A stretch of 64,000 nucleotides of DNA from Desulfosporosinus lacus DSM 15449 (GCF_900129935.1 NZ_FQXJ01000012.1:92700-156699); one strand, 5' to 3'; shown: positions 54,180-63,393, counted from the stretch's first letter. Numbers and translations: made by a program. The notes: a model not told the origin generated them from the sequence alone.

Positions 54180-55004
54180 ATGTTATTAATTGAGATCATG
54201 AAGGCAGTTATTCTTGGGATTGTTGAGGGAGTCACTGAGTGGTTACCTATCAGTAGCACTGGGCATATGATTTTAGTTGACCAGTTTATACAGCTCAATA
54301 TGAGTGAAGCGTTTAAAGAAATGTTTTTCGTTGTCATTCAGCTTGGTGCAATCATCTCTGTTGTAGTTTTGTACTGGAACAAGTTGGTCCCTGTGTCTTT
54401 TCAAAAGAGTTCAGCGGTAAAAAAAGATACTGTGGTACTGTGGTTGAAAATTCTTACAGCCTGTATCCCAGCGGCAATCATTGGACTTTTGTATGACGAT
54501 CAAATTGATGCACAGTTCTATAACTATCAGACGGTTGCAGTCACTTTAATTCTGTATGGAATATTGTTTATCGTAATCGAGAGCCGAAACAAGAATTCAA
54601 GGCCAAGGATCAATAATCTTTCGCAAATTACCTATAAAACTGCAATGCTCATAGGAGTATTTCAAGTTTTAGCATTAATCCCCGGCACATCTCGTTCAGG
54701 CGCTACAATACTTGGTGCTATATTAATAGGCACTTCTAGAACGGTTGCAGCAGAATTCACCTTCTTTTTAGCTATTCCTATTATGTTTGGTGCAAGCCTG
54801 ATAAAAATATTAAAATTTGGTTTTGTGTTTACAAACACTGAAATTTTGATTTTATTAACGGGCATGATAGTTGCTTATATAGTATCAATCTTATCAATTA
54901 AATTTTTGGTAGGATATATCCAAAAGCATGACTTTAAGGTGTTCGGTTGGTATAGAATTATATTAGGAATTATTGTAGTTTTATATTTTTTGGTTTTAGT
55001 TTAG
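54180..55004 (+). CDS. uppP: Undecaprenyl-diphosphatase (BacA/UppP)
   Basis: A 274-residue polytopic membrane protein with the two active-site motifs of the family: [15 protein letters not shown] near residue 17 and the phosphate-binding P-G-T-S-R-S-G-A-T near 163. It dephosphorylates undecaprenyl diphosphate and so recycles the carrier used for peptidoglycan and for the surface glycan built at the left end of the window. The ATG at 54180 has AAGGAGAG upstream. The gene is flanked by a 27-base direct repeat, and about 125 bases of its 3' end recur beside the rRNA operon at 63.2 kb. Its own terminator is at 55112. Confidence 0.95.
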   Translation: MLLIEIMKAVILGIVEGVTEWLPISSTGHMILVDQFIQLNMSEAFKEMFFVVIQLGAIISVVVLYWNKLVPVSFQKSSAVKKDTVVLWLKILTACIPAAIIGLLYDDQIDAQFYNYQTVAVTLILYGILFIVIESRNKNSRPRINNLSQITYKTAMLIGVFQVLALIPGTSRSGATILGAILIGTSRTVAAEFTFFLAIPIMFGASLIKILKFGFVFTNTEILILLTGMIVAYIVSILSIKFLVGYIQKHDFKVFGWYRIILGIIVVLYFLVLV

Positions 55005-55111
55005 ATCTTATAATGACAACTAGCCGATCGTATTGTGCCTTAAAAAATGTTTTCCTTCGTTGATAATCTTCAAGAGACATGCAAACTCGAAGTATAAGGT
55101 CATGATTGCCT

Positions 55112-55147
55112 ACCAGAGCGTCCATACGCTCTGGTCTTTTCTTTTTT
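55112..55147 (+). terminator. Terminator after uppP
   Basis: ACCAGAGCGT (55112-55121) pairs perfectly with ACGCTCTGGT (55126-55135) around CCAT, and CTTTTCTTTTTT follows. Confidence 0.93.
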
Positions 55148-55179
55148 AATGTACTTTTAGGACTTATGAAGTAATAAAA

Positions 55180-55207
55180 GTGAACTCGTTTAGCTAAAGC
55201 TGAACAT
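55180..55207 (+). repeat. Direct repeat, right copy (flanks uppP)
   Basis: GTGAACTCGTTTAGCTAAAG then CTGAACAT. It equals the copy at 54053-54079 except for one additional T. It is followed by a nested hairpin element. Confidence 0.75.
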
Positions 55208-55266
55208 CGAGACTTACGTCATCGAAGTAGAATAAGGAACACCTACTTGAAGAAGTGGAAGTCTCG
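55208..55266. repeat. Nested hairpin element next to the repeat
   Basis: CGAGACTT (55208-55215) is complementary to AAGTCTCG (55259-55266), and inside it AAGTAG (55225-55230) is complementary to CTACTT (55243-55248). The rest of the gap 55005-55475 shows only A/T-rich sequence and the ribosome binding region of the next gene. Confidence 0.55.
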
Positions 55267-55475
55267 GAATTGATAAAAAAGTTATTTTACATTTAAGTTA
55301 AACTTTAACAATTTCTTTACGCTTAGATAATCTGCTCCTTACACTCTAATGGTACTATCATGTAAAAGAATTTGTGTTAATTTTTTACATCAAAACATTT
55401 TAAAGGAGGGATTTCCTAAAAGAAACCAATTCGTTAATTAGCCGTGCTCCAGTTATTTTAATTAGGGGGTAAGTC

Positions 55476-58400
55476 ATGAAAAATGTAAGAAAAGTACTAT
55501 CTTGTATTCTAACGATTTGTATGCTTATAGGCACATTTGCTATACCAGGCACTGCCTTAGCAGCTGATAACAACATTCTTCTGGCAAAGGATGCTGAATG
55601 GAAGTACTTAGTTGTTGGTGAAGACCAAGGTACTGTCTGGCGAGCCACAGATTTTGATGATTCTAGTTGGACGACAGGAAAAGCTCCTCTCGGATTTGGT
55701 GATGATTTCTCCGAAACAGAACCTACCCTCCCTCTCGCCACAGAAATAGGTTTTGGTGGTGATTCTGCAGACAAAAATATGACCACCTATTTCCGTAACG
55801 CCATCGATGTCACCAACCTCAGCAATTATTTAGCTCTTGAAGTTTATATTCACGTTGACGATGGCGCGGTAGTTTATATTAATGGTGATGAAGCCTTCCG
55901 ACGCGGAATTGCCGATGGAGTATCTGTGGATTATCACACAGATGCTAAATTCAGTGATAAAGAAGAATCTTTTCGGATTCCTGTTACTGCACTTAAAGAA
56001 GGATTAAATACAATCGCAGCCGAGGTTCATCAGGATGGTGGGGATAGTTCTGACCTTTGGTTTGAAATGTCCATTAAGGGACTGACAAGCCTAGAGGAAC
56101 CTGTCGATCCTGAACCCACCGTTACGCCTGATCCTAATGCTCCAATAGGCGTAGTCAGCAAGGTAACTGTAACTTTCAACGGTGATACCACTTCAACAAA
56201 AGGCTTCACCTGGTACACCACCTTGCGTTCTGTTATCAGCGATCTGCAAGTAGTGGAGAAGACAAACGATACTCCGGATTTCAGCCAAGCTACTGAGTTC
56301 TCAGGCACATGTGCCATTCCTACTTATTCCACAACACAATTTGTTCATAAGGCAGAGGCAAACGGTCTTAAAGCCAACACAGAGTACTTCTTCCGTGTCG
56401 GTGAAGAGGCTATCGACCTTTGGAGTGAGGTCGGTACCTTTAAGACCGCTCCTCAAAGTGGTGCTTTCACATTTGTAGACATTGCTGATCCCCAGGCTAA
56501 GACTGAGGATGAGGCAATCCTTTCTTCTGAAACTATTGCTAAGGCATTAGATACTGTTGATAATGCCGAGTTTCTAGCTATAAATGGTGATATCGTAGAT
56601 ACAGGAAGTAACGAGCAACAATGGGATTGGGTGTTCGGCCATTCACAAACAAGCCTACTGAATACGACCGTTTTACCCGCTGCTGGTAACCATGAATCAC
56701 AAACAAATTCCTTTATCGAGCATTTTGACATCAAACCAGCCCCCAATTCTCCTACCACTAAAGGTGCTTACTTTTCCTATGATTACAGCAATGCTCACTT
56801 CATCATCCTTAACAACAATGAGACTTCGACCGAATATGCTGATTTCACTCCGGCGCAAATCCAATGGATGAAAGATGATGTTGCAACAGCTAAATCTGCT
56901 GGTGCTAAATGGATTATAGTAATTATGCACAAGGGCCCCTATTCTACCTCTAATCATGCAACTGATAGCGATATCATGGGTGCGAACGGCGTGAGAACCA
57001 AGGTGGTTCCAATCATGTCCGAGTTGGGAATTGACCTAGTGCTCCAAGGTCATGACCATGGCTATGCCCGCAGCAAGCCCATCAAAGAAGACGGTACTGC
57101 AGCAACCGCAGAAACGATTACTGAAACGTTCAATGGTCAAACAATTGAATACACCGTGAATCCCGACGGCAGTATCTATTTAATTCCTGCGACTGCTGGA
57201 CCCAAGGTATATTACAAGAATAAGAAAATCGATGACCCCACTAACAGCTCCTACGTCCCAGGCTACTATGATCTCTTCGATGTGGCTGACGAAAATCACG
57301 CTGCAGTATATGGTCCTGACCCAGGTGATACTAGCAGACCAACGCGCGCAATGGTTCAGAATTTCGAAGCTATAACCATAGATGGTGATAAGCTTACGGT
57401 TGTTTCCTATGAGATTGACCAGGGCGATTTGATTGACGGTGATGCGAATACGTCTGATCCTTATATCATTGAACAGTTCGGGATCGTGAAGGATTCAGAA
57501 AGTAATAATTCAGAAAGTAAGGACTACGAAATTGATAATCCTTATGCAACAGTAGATTGGTCAGTATTTGGTCAATATAAAGCAGATTTCCATGCACACT
57601 CCGTAGAAAGCGACGGAGCAGATCAGCCGGCTGCAATGATTGAAGAGCATTATACAAAGGGCTTTGATATTTTGGCTATGACTGATCACAACTTCCTTGG
57701 CACTACATGGGATAGAACGGATAGAGCTGGCAAGACTTATCTGACGACGGACCGTCTTGCAACTATTTCCGCAGGAACAGACAGAAATAATAAAGGGATG
57801 ACTGCCATCCCATCCTCAGACGAACAGTCAATCTCGGATCATGTAAATACATTCTTTGCAACATTTAATAATGAGCCAGGTGCTACATTGGAAAGCAGTA
57901 TCGCAAAAGCGCAGGAATTAGGCGGGATTTCCCACATTAACCATCCAGGCAGATATACAGGTGGAGCAGGAAAAACTGATGCAACAGGTGAAGCCGCATC
58001 GAGTGCTCCTGCAACTATTGCAAAATATGTCGATCTATTTGATAGATATCCTTCCTGCGTAGGTATGGAAATTATCAACAAGAAAGATGGCGACTCTGCC
58101 AGCGATAGAATTTTGTGGGATAACATTCTTAAACAAACGATGCCTGACCGCCCGGTATGGGGATTCTCTAATGATGATACCCACGCTTTAGCGAATACAG
58201 GTTTTAGCTATAACATGATGCTGATGCCTGAAAATACATTGTCAAATGTACGTAGTTCAATGGAAGATGGTACTTTCTACGCAGTTGCCCTTGTTTCCAA
58301 AAGAGAACTTGGAACAAGTTTTTCCGCAAGTGGTCCTGCTCCTAAAATCATAAATATAGCGGTCGATGAAGAAGATGACAGTATTGCGATTGAAGGGCAA

Positions 58401-60050
58401 AATTACAATGTAATTGAGTGGGTTGCAGACGGTAAGGTTATTGCCACTGGAAATACAATTGACCTTGACGACTATGAAGACCAAATAGGCACCTATATCC
58501 GTGCACAGCTTAAAGGTGATGGTGGTATCAGTTTCACACAGCCTTTCGGTATAGTAGATCCGCAAGCAGAAACAGAACCAGAACTGGCAGAGGTTACATT
58601 GACAACAGATGGTGACACATTACCAGCAGACTCTCCGACAAGTATTAAGGCCAACTTAACAGGAAAAGACAACTTAGGATCAGCCATCAGTCTTTCTACT
58701 GCCACAGTAAGTTATAAAACTGATAAAGATGGAGTATTGGCTATAACAGCAGACGGAACTGTTACTGTCCAAACCACACCGGTCTATAATCAAAGCGTAA
58801 AAATTTGGGCAGAAGTTACCCTTGGTGGAAAAACAGTCACTAGCAATACAGTGTCTATAACAGTTTCTGGAACAGAAGATGGAACAGAGATCGTAGCACG
58901 CATCAAAACCGGTCTGGATGATCTTGAAGAACGACCAGACGGGTCATTGGATTGGGACAGTTCCGACCTAGAAATTACATGGGAAGACCCAACCAAAACG
59001 GATGTAAAAGACCAGCTAGTAGGACTTAGATTTCCGGATCTTGCCATTCCTAAAGGGTCAAAAATTACGAATGCGTATATTCAGTTTTCAGTAGACGAAG
59101 CTAGTAAGAGCTTTAATCCCTTTGACGTTAATATTTTTGCTGAGGATGTTCCTAATTCAGCTGCTTTTGAAAATGTTACGCATAGTGTCTCCTCACGTGT
59201 TAAAACGACGGATTCGATAGAATGGAAAGGCGCCCCATTGTGGACGACAGAGCATGAAGCTGGCTCAGCCCAACAAAGCACGAATCTTGCGTCTCTGGTA
59301 CAGATGATTGTAGAGAAGGATGGCTGGAATGAAGGGAATGCCGTTAGTTTCATTCTAAGCGGTATCGGTAACAGAACTGCTGAGTCCTTTGAAGGCGCTG
59401 GAAGCAACTTAGATCAGGTGCCAAGTCTCCACGTAATATATACCGTACAAGAGGGTAATCAGCCTGCACAGCTGACCATAGGCCTAGAGAAACAAATCGT
59501 CGAAGTGGGTGGAGAAGCAACCGTCACACTTAGTGCCAGGGCAGCAGAGGATCTTTATGGGTTTGATTTGTTCTTTAAATATGACCCAACGTTATTTGAA
59601 TATGAGAGTGTAACATCAAAGCCTGAATTTGACTTGGGCGAAGCAGGAGTAACTCATGATGCTGAGGGTAATATTCAGGTCATCGGTGTCCTTAAGGGGC
59701 AAAGCACAGGTATGGATGGAGATATTGATTTAGTCACAGTCAAGCTTAAGGCTAAACAGCAAGATGCATTAAGTAACATAACAATATTAGCTGGTTCAGA
59801 GTTCTCTGACGGAAATGCAGAACTATTTACCTTAGATCAAGATGTTGTACAAGAGATTGCTGTTGCAAATTCAGATGTATCTGAAAATGCAAAAACAGAG
59901 ATTAATGACTTGGTCATGGTGGCTAAGCTCTTTGGAGCAGAGCAATCGAAGGCTGATTCGGGTTATCAAGCAATGATCGATATGGATAAAAATGGAATCA
60001 TTGACATCGAAGATATTGCTTACGTTGCAAAAATGCTGCTTGGAAAATAA
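55476..60050 (+). CDS. Giant secreted metallophosphatase-PHP protein with cohesin and dockerin modules
   Basis: This 1524-residue exported protein has a signal peptide (1-30, ending ALA-A). A beta-sandwich at about 31-210 is followed by a fibronectin/purple-acid-phosphatase N-domain (about 222-325) and a calcineurin-like phosphatase. Its metal motifs are DIADPQ (about 331), GDIVD (about 370), GNHES (about 405), MHKG (about 484) and GHDHGY (about 525). A PHP phosphoesterase domain follows, with FHAHSVESDG (about 704), TDHN (about 736), NHPG (about 819) and DDTHA (about 897). An Ig-like module (about 1030-1133), an unassigned beta domain (about 1139-1325), a cohesin (about 1330-1465) and a C-terminal dockerin (about 1469-1524) complete it. 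The dockerin has two EF-hand-like loops, DVSENAKTEIND and DMDKNGIIDIED. It probably hydrolyses phosphoesters outside the cell. GGGGG precedes the ATG. Confidence 0.9.
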   Translation: MKNVRKVLSCILTICMLIGTFAIPGTALAADNNILLAKDAEWKYLVVGEDQGTVWRATDFDDSSWTTGKAPLGFGDDFSETEPTLPLATEIGFGGDSADKNMTTYFRNAIDVTNLSNYLALEVYIHVDDGAVVYINGDEAFRRGIADGVSVDYHTDAKFSDKEESFRIPVTALKEGLNTIAAEVHQDGGDSSDLWFEMSIKGLTSLEEPVDPEPTVTPDPNAPIGVVSKVTVTFNGDTTSTKGFTWYTTLRSVISDLQVVEKTNDTPDFSQATEFSGTCAIPTYSTTQFVHKAEANGLKANTEYFFRVGEEAIDLWSEVGTFKTAPQSGAFTFVDIADPQAKTEDEAILSSETIAKALDTVDNAEFLAINGDIVDTGSNEQQWDWVFGHSQTSLLNTTVLPAAGNHESQTNSFIEHFDIKPAPNSPTTKGAYFSYDYSNAHFIILNNNETSTEYADFTPAQIQWMKDDVATAKSAGAKWIIVIMHKGPYSTSNHATDSDIMGANGVRTKVVPIMSELGIDLVLQGHDHGYARSKPIKEDGTAATAETITETFNGQTIEYTVNPDGSIYLIPATAGPKVYYKNKKIDDPTNSSYVPGYYDLFDVADENHAAVYGPDPGDTSRPTRAMVQNFEAITIDGDKLTVVSYEIDQGDLIDGDANTSDPYIIEQFGIVKDSESNNSESKDYEIDNPYATVDWSVFGQYKADFHAHSVESDGADQPAAMIEEHYTKGFDILAMTDHNFLGTTWDRTDRAGKTYLTTDRLATISAGTDRNNKGMTAIPSSDEQSISDHVNTFFATFNNEPGATLESSIAKAQELGGISHINHPGRYTGGAGKTDATGEAASSAPATIAKYVDLFDRYPSCVGMEIINKKDGDSASDRILWDNILKQTMPDRPVWGFSNDDTHALANTGFSYNMMLMPENTLSNVRSSMEDGTFYAVALVSKRELGTSFSASGPAPKIINIAVDEEDDSIAIEGQNYNVIEWVADGKVIATGNTIDLDDYEDQIGTYIRAQLKGDGGISFTQPFGIVDPQAETEPELAEVTLTTDGDTLPADSPTSIKANLTGKDNLGSAISLSTATVSYKTDKDGVLAITADGTVTVQTTPVYNQSVKIWAEVTLGGKTVTSNTVSITVSGTEDGTEIVARIKTGLDDLEERPDGSLDWDSSDLEITWEDPTKTDVKDQLVGLRFPDLAIPKGSKITNAYIQFSVDEASKSFNPFDVNIFAEDVPNSAAFENVTHSVSSRVKTTDSIEWKGAPLWTTEHEAGSAQQSTNLASLVQMIVEKDGWNEGNAVSFILSGIGNRTAESFEGAGSNLDQVPSLHVIYTVQEGNQPAQLTIGLEKQIVEVGGEATVTLSARAAEDLYGFDLFFKYDPTLFEYESVTSKPEFDLGEAGVTHDAEGNIQVIGVLKGQSTGMDGDIDLVTVKLKAKQQDALSNITILAGSEFSDGNAELFTLDQDVVQEIAVANSDVSENAKTEINDLVMVAKLFGAEQSKADSGYQAMIDMDKNGIIDIEDIAYVAKMLLGK

Positions 60051-60069
60051 GAAAGGGTTTAGTCGGATG

Positions 60070-60110
60070 ACAATAAATATCTGTCCATATTCTGGGCAGG
60101 TGTTTATTGT
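60070..60110 (+). promoter_or_regulatory. Long hairpin between the two cohesin genes
   Basis: Bases 60070-60086 (ACAATAAATATCTGTCC) pair with 60094-60110 (GGGCAGGTGTTTATTGT) over 17 positions with three G-U pairs and a seven-base loop. There is no T-run, so it may be an RNA-processing or stability element between two co-transcribed genes, or an attenuator. Confidence 0.6.
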
Positions 60111-60144
60111 GAATTATTAACTGAATGAAAAAGGGAGTAAAGAA

Positions 60145-62349
60145 ATGCTTAAGAAACTGACTATATTATTGCTCGCGATGATTTTAGCCTTCAGTTTTGT
60201 TTTGAGCCCGGATCACGCTTATGCAGCTGCAAACAAAACAAATATAATCCTGACCTGTGACAAACAGCAATATAATACGGGCGATATTGTGAAAGTAGCT
60301 GTCAAAAGCCAGAGTGAAGCTAAAATCTTTGGCATACAATTCAATATTAATTACGATCCTTCAGCGCTTCAAGTCAAGTCTGGGATGATACCACAAGGGG
60401 ACTATACAATCTGGGTCGAACAGACGAAGGAAACAGAGCCTGGCATCCGAAAATACGCAATGACGACAACAATTGAATCACTTTCAACGATCAATATTGG
60501 TGAGATATCCTTTCAAACCCTAAAAACTGGAACGGCAGAGATCAGTCTTAGTAATATTAAAGCTATTGATGATAGTGGTAGTCTTGATGACTCCAATATA
60601 ATTAATAACAACACCACTTATAAGGTATCAGCCAATGTAAATTCTTCTTCATCAAATCATGATGGCGGATCCGGTGGTTCATCCACTCCTACTCCAGATA
60701 CCCCAACCACAGTAATTGGTGAAGTACTTGATAAAACAGGGCAATTAGTTAAGGGAGTAGAAGCAAAGGTAACTGTGGAAGCAAATGGAACTTCAACTGT
60801 TGCAGTTAAATCAGATGAAGCCATATTAATGAAACAACCAGACGGAACGAGAGCTCCATTAAGTGATATTACCAAACTAGGGTTTCTAGTAGAAGGTAAT
60901 ACAGAATCTAATACAAATGTTGTTATTACTCTTTTGGCTGACGGAAACATTCAGGTTAAGAACTTGGCGAATGGAACAGAGACAAAAATTGCCGTTACTT
61001 TTGATTTAGGAAATGGACAGAAGATTACCATTGGAACGATGGATATTAAGGTAAGAAGCAACGGTCAGGTGAGCTTGACGAGTACCTTAATAGACCCCTA
61101 TGGGATAATTACAGATTCAGCTACTGGAAAGGTAATAATGGGTGCTGATGTCACCTTGTATTATGCCAATACAGAGAGAAACAAAGCAGCAGGAAAAACA
61201 CAGGATACTGTCGTAGCCCTGCCTATTATTGAAGGGTTTAAACCTAACGACAATAAAAATCCGCAAATAAGTGATCTCAGTGGGGCCTACGGATTCATGG
61301 TTTTTCCCACGTCAGACTACTATATTGTGGCAACCAAAGAGGGGTATGATCAATTTAGAAGTCCAACCATACCTGTAGAACAAGACATAGTCAAATTGGA
61401 TTTCAAGATGAATCGACCAAAAATCGGCTTAACAAGACTTGCTGGTTTAAATAAAGTGGATACCGCTCTGGAAATTGCCAAAGCAAGTTATACCGGACCG
61501 GTCTCCAATGTGATCCTGGCTACTGCAGAGAATTTTCCGGATGCACTGGCAGGGAGCGTCTTAGCCCATAAGCATAATGCTCCCATCCTGCTGGTTGGAA
61601 GTACTGAAGAGGATCAAACCAAGGTAATCTCCTATATGAAGGATTCTATGGACGCAAACGGAACCGTTTATATTTTAGGGGGAACTGGAGCAATCAGTGC
61701 TGCTATGGAAGGGAAAATAGCGGCTAGTGGATTCTCTAATATTAAGAGACTAGGCGGAGTGGACCAATATGAGACAGCCCTAAAAATTGCGGATGCCGTA
61801 GATGTATTGACTGGAACGCCGATCGTCTTAGCCTATGGGGAAAATTACCCAGATGCCTTATCCATAAGCAGCACGGCAGCAGCTATGCAATATCCAATAT
61901 TATTAGTTCAAAAAGATGGAATCAGTGAATTAGTCAAGAAGAAAATTTCTGAGATTGAACCAATCAGAGTCTATATCATAGGGGGTCAGGCAGTCATAAA
62001 CTCAGCCGTCGAAGATGAAGTTTCCAAGCTCACTGCACTAGATAAAGGGGCTATAGTAAGACTAAGTGGAGTGGATCGATTTGAGACCTCACTTGCGGTA
62101 GCAAAGTACTTTAATTTATCAGGGCAAAATGTTTGTGTGGCAACAGGAAATAACTATCCGGATGCTCTAGCAGGAAGTGTTTATGGAGCCAACTCCAATG
62201 CCCCGATTATTTTAGCAGACGTTAATCTTTCAGGCAGTATTATTGATTACCTGAAAACAAGAAAAAGCACAGGAGCTAGCATTTTCGGAGGAGAAGCAGT
62301 GATAAGCAAAGCAATAGAGCGAGAGCTTTCACAGATGTTGGCAGAATAA
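60145..62349 (+). CDS. Cohesin protein with three CWB2 cell-wall-binding repeats
   Basis: This 734-residue exported protein has a signal peptide (1-28, ending A-Y-A-A) and a cohesin-type module (about 33-165; NIILTCDKQQYNTGDIVKVAV and FGIQFNINYDPSALQV). A Ser/Gly/Pro/Thr linker (about 170-188), a beta domain (about 190-310) and a carboxypeptidase-regulatory-like module (about 313-425; ITDSATGKVIMGADVTLYY) follow. Three CWB2 repeats end it, starting RLAGLNKVDTALEIA, RLGGVDQYETALKIA and RLSGVDRFETSLAVA, each with an N-F/Y-P-D-A-L motif. CWB2 repeats bind secondary wall polymers, so the protein displays a cohesin on the cell surface. It lies 94 bases after the dockerin-bearing phosphoesterase gene. 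Cohesins bind dockerins, so it is a candidate anchor for that enzyme. Confidence 0.9.
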   Translation: MLKKLTILLLAMILAFSFVLSPDHAYAAANKTNIILTCDKQQYNTGDIVKVAVKSQSEAKIFGIQFNINYDPSALQVKSGMIPQGDYTIWVEQTKETEPGIRKYAMTTTIESLSTINIGEISFQTLKTGTAEISLSNIKAIDDSGSLDDSNIINNNTTYKVSANVNSSSSNHDGGSGGSSTPTPDTPTTVIGEVLDKTGQLVKGVEAKVTVEANGTSTVAVKSDEAILMKQPDGTRAPLSDITKLGFLVEGNTESNTNVVITLLADGNIQVKNLANGTETKIAVTFDLGNGQKITIGTMDIKVRSNGQVSLTSTLIDPYGIITDSATGKVIMGADVTLYYANTERNKAAGKTQDTVVALPIIEGFKPNDNKNPQISDLSGAYGFMVFPTSDYYIVATKEGYDQFRSPTIPVEQDIVKLDFKMNRPKIGLTRLAGLNKVDTALEIAKASYTGPVSNVILATAENFPDALAGSVLAHKHNAPILLVGSTEEDQTKVISYMKDSMDANGTVYILGGTGAISAAMEGKIAASGFSNIKRLGGVDQYETALKIADAVDVLTGTPIVLAYGENYPDALSISSTAAAMQYPILLVQKDGISELVKKKISEIEPIRVYIIGGQAVINSAVEDEVSKLTALDKGAIVRLSGVDRFETSLAVAKYFNLSGQNVCVATGNNYPDALAGSVYGANSNAPIILADVNLSGSIIDYLKTRKSTGASIFGGEAVISKAIERELSQMLAE

Positions 62350-62439
62350 AGAAATGCATTTTTATGGGGGCTGTCTCATAATGATGTCTGAGGACATTCA
62401 TTGAAAAGGCAACTCCTTTTCACTTTCGAAAACAAATGA

Positions 62440-63015
62440 GAGAGGTAGATTTGTTTTATTGGTCATATCTTCTTTGTTTTTCCAAGACGTCTACCAGCAT
62501 CTCTATTGCCTTCTGTAGCTTGGTTTTGCGTTTACCTTTTCCAGAAACAAACTCAATCTTTTCAGCTGCTGCTTCTCCTTCAAAAAATCCACAGCTTTTT
62601 GTAGGGTTTCTACCGTAATTGGCGATTTGCTTAAGGGAAGGCCGGCATCGAACTCTTGATTAAGTTCTACCAGTAACCCTTGGCCTTTTCCTGCAGGTTT
62701 AGTTTATTTTTTACGGTGGGTTTTTTCCAAACGAAGGTATATTTATTGGCATAAGCCTCAATTTTCGTTCCGTCTATAAAGATTGTTTTATATTGGATTT
62801 CTCCCTTTGGAAGAGTACGCCATGTTTAGAGTTTTGTAATCTAATTCCTCCGTTATATGGCTTAGCAGTCTTGCCGAGTCATCTCCAGGTATTAAAGCTT
62901 CCATGCCCAGTGGGAGTATGAGTTGATATACTCCGCAATTTTCGGTATAGTTTGTTTGTTTTGCAGCATAACTAATTATACCTTGAAGGCGGGTCTTTAG
63001 ACTCGTCTTTTTGCT
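62440..63015 (-). pseudogene. IS1182-family transposase remnant (internal deletion, frameshifts)
   Basis: The N-terminal segment lies at about 62820-62990, the F-I-D-G-T-K-I-E-A motif region at about 62710-62815 and a C-terminal helix-rich part (GKRKTKLQKAIEMLVDVLEKQ) at about 62460-62560. At least two changes of frame and a large central deletion separate them. Only about 190 of the 450-500 residues usual for the family remain. Confidence 0.75.
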
Positions 63016-63026
63016 TTTTTATAAAT

Positions 63027-63076
63027 AAAGAGGGTGCCTCTCCATAGAAATTACATTTCTATTTTGAGACACCCTC
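63027..63076. repeat. Inverted repeat at the IS right end
   Basis: AAGAGGGTG (from 63027) is complementary to CACCCTCTT (ending about 63076), and AGAAAT-TAC-ATTTCT forms an inner stem. It could act as a terminator that isolates the IS from the rRNA operon. Confidence 0.55.
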
Positions 63077-63147
63077 TTCTCAACTCTTGGTATTGAAAGG
63101 GATAGCTTGACAATGAGACCCAGCTGTAAAACAGCAACTATAAATAT

Positions 63148-63268
63148 TTGCTTATATAGTATCAATCTTATCAATTGAATTTTTGGTAGGATATATCCAA
63201 AAGCATGACTTTAAGGTGTTCGGTTGGTCATAGAAATATAAATTATATTAGCGTTATATTTTTTGGTT
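63148..63268 (+). pseudogene. Duplicated 3' fragment of uppP
   Basis: TTGCTTATATAGTATCAATC and about 100 more bases match 54871-54995, the last third of the membrane region and C-terminus of uppP. There are few substitutions (for example AATTGAATTT for AATTAAATTT) and several small indels, which break the frame. No 5' part of the gene is present. It lies between the IS relic and the rRNA promoters. Confidence 0.85.
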
Positions 63269-63393
63269 AAGAGTTAGATAAAGTTACAATTTATGAGCTT
63301 TGGCCATACATTAGCTAGAGATACCTTATAGCTACATGTGGTTTGTATGATCGAGATTTATATGATCAAATAACAACAAATTTAAAATAATAG

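Larger units (their letters stand above)
62366..63078 (-). mobile_element. Deleted IS1182-type insertion sequence
   Basis: The ends read GGGGGCTGTCTCATAATG (from 62366) and, inverted, AAGAGGGTGTCTCAAAATAG (to about 63078); they share GGG-TGTCTCA. On the minus strand the transposase start reads Y-T-E-N-C-G-V-Y-Q-L then LPLGMEALIPGDDSARLLSH and ELDYKTLNMAYSS. The frame then jumps to TIFIDGTKIEAYANKYTFVW and later KIEFVSGKGKRKTKLQKAIE. These are IS1182 segments in different frames with most of the middle missing. The element cannot move by itself. Confidence 0.75.

Noticed and set aside
56453..56957. Antisense frames within the giant phosphoesterase gene
   Set aside because: Shadow frames; the + strand carries catalytic motifs throughout.
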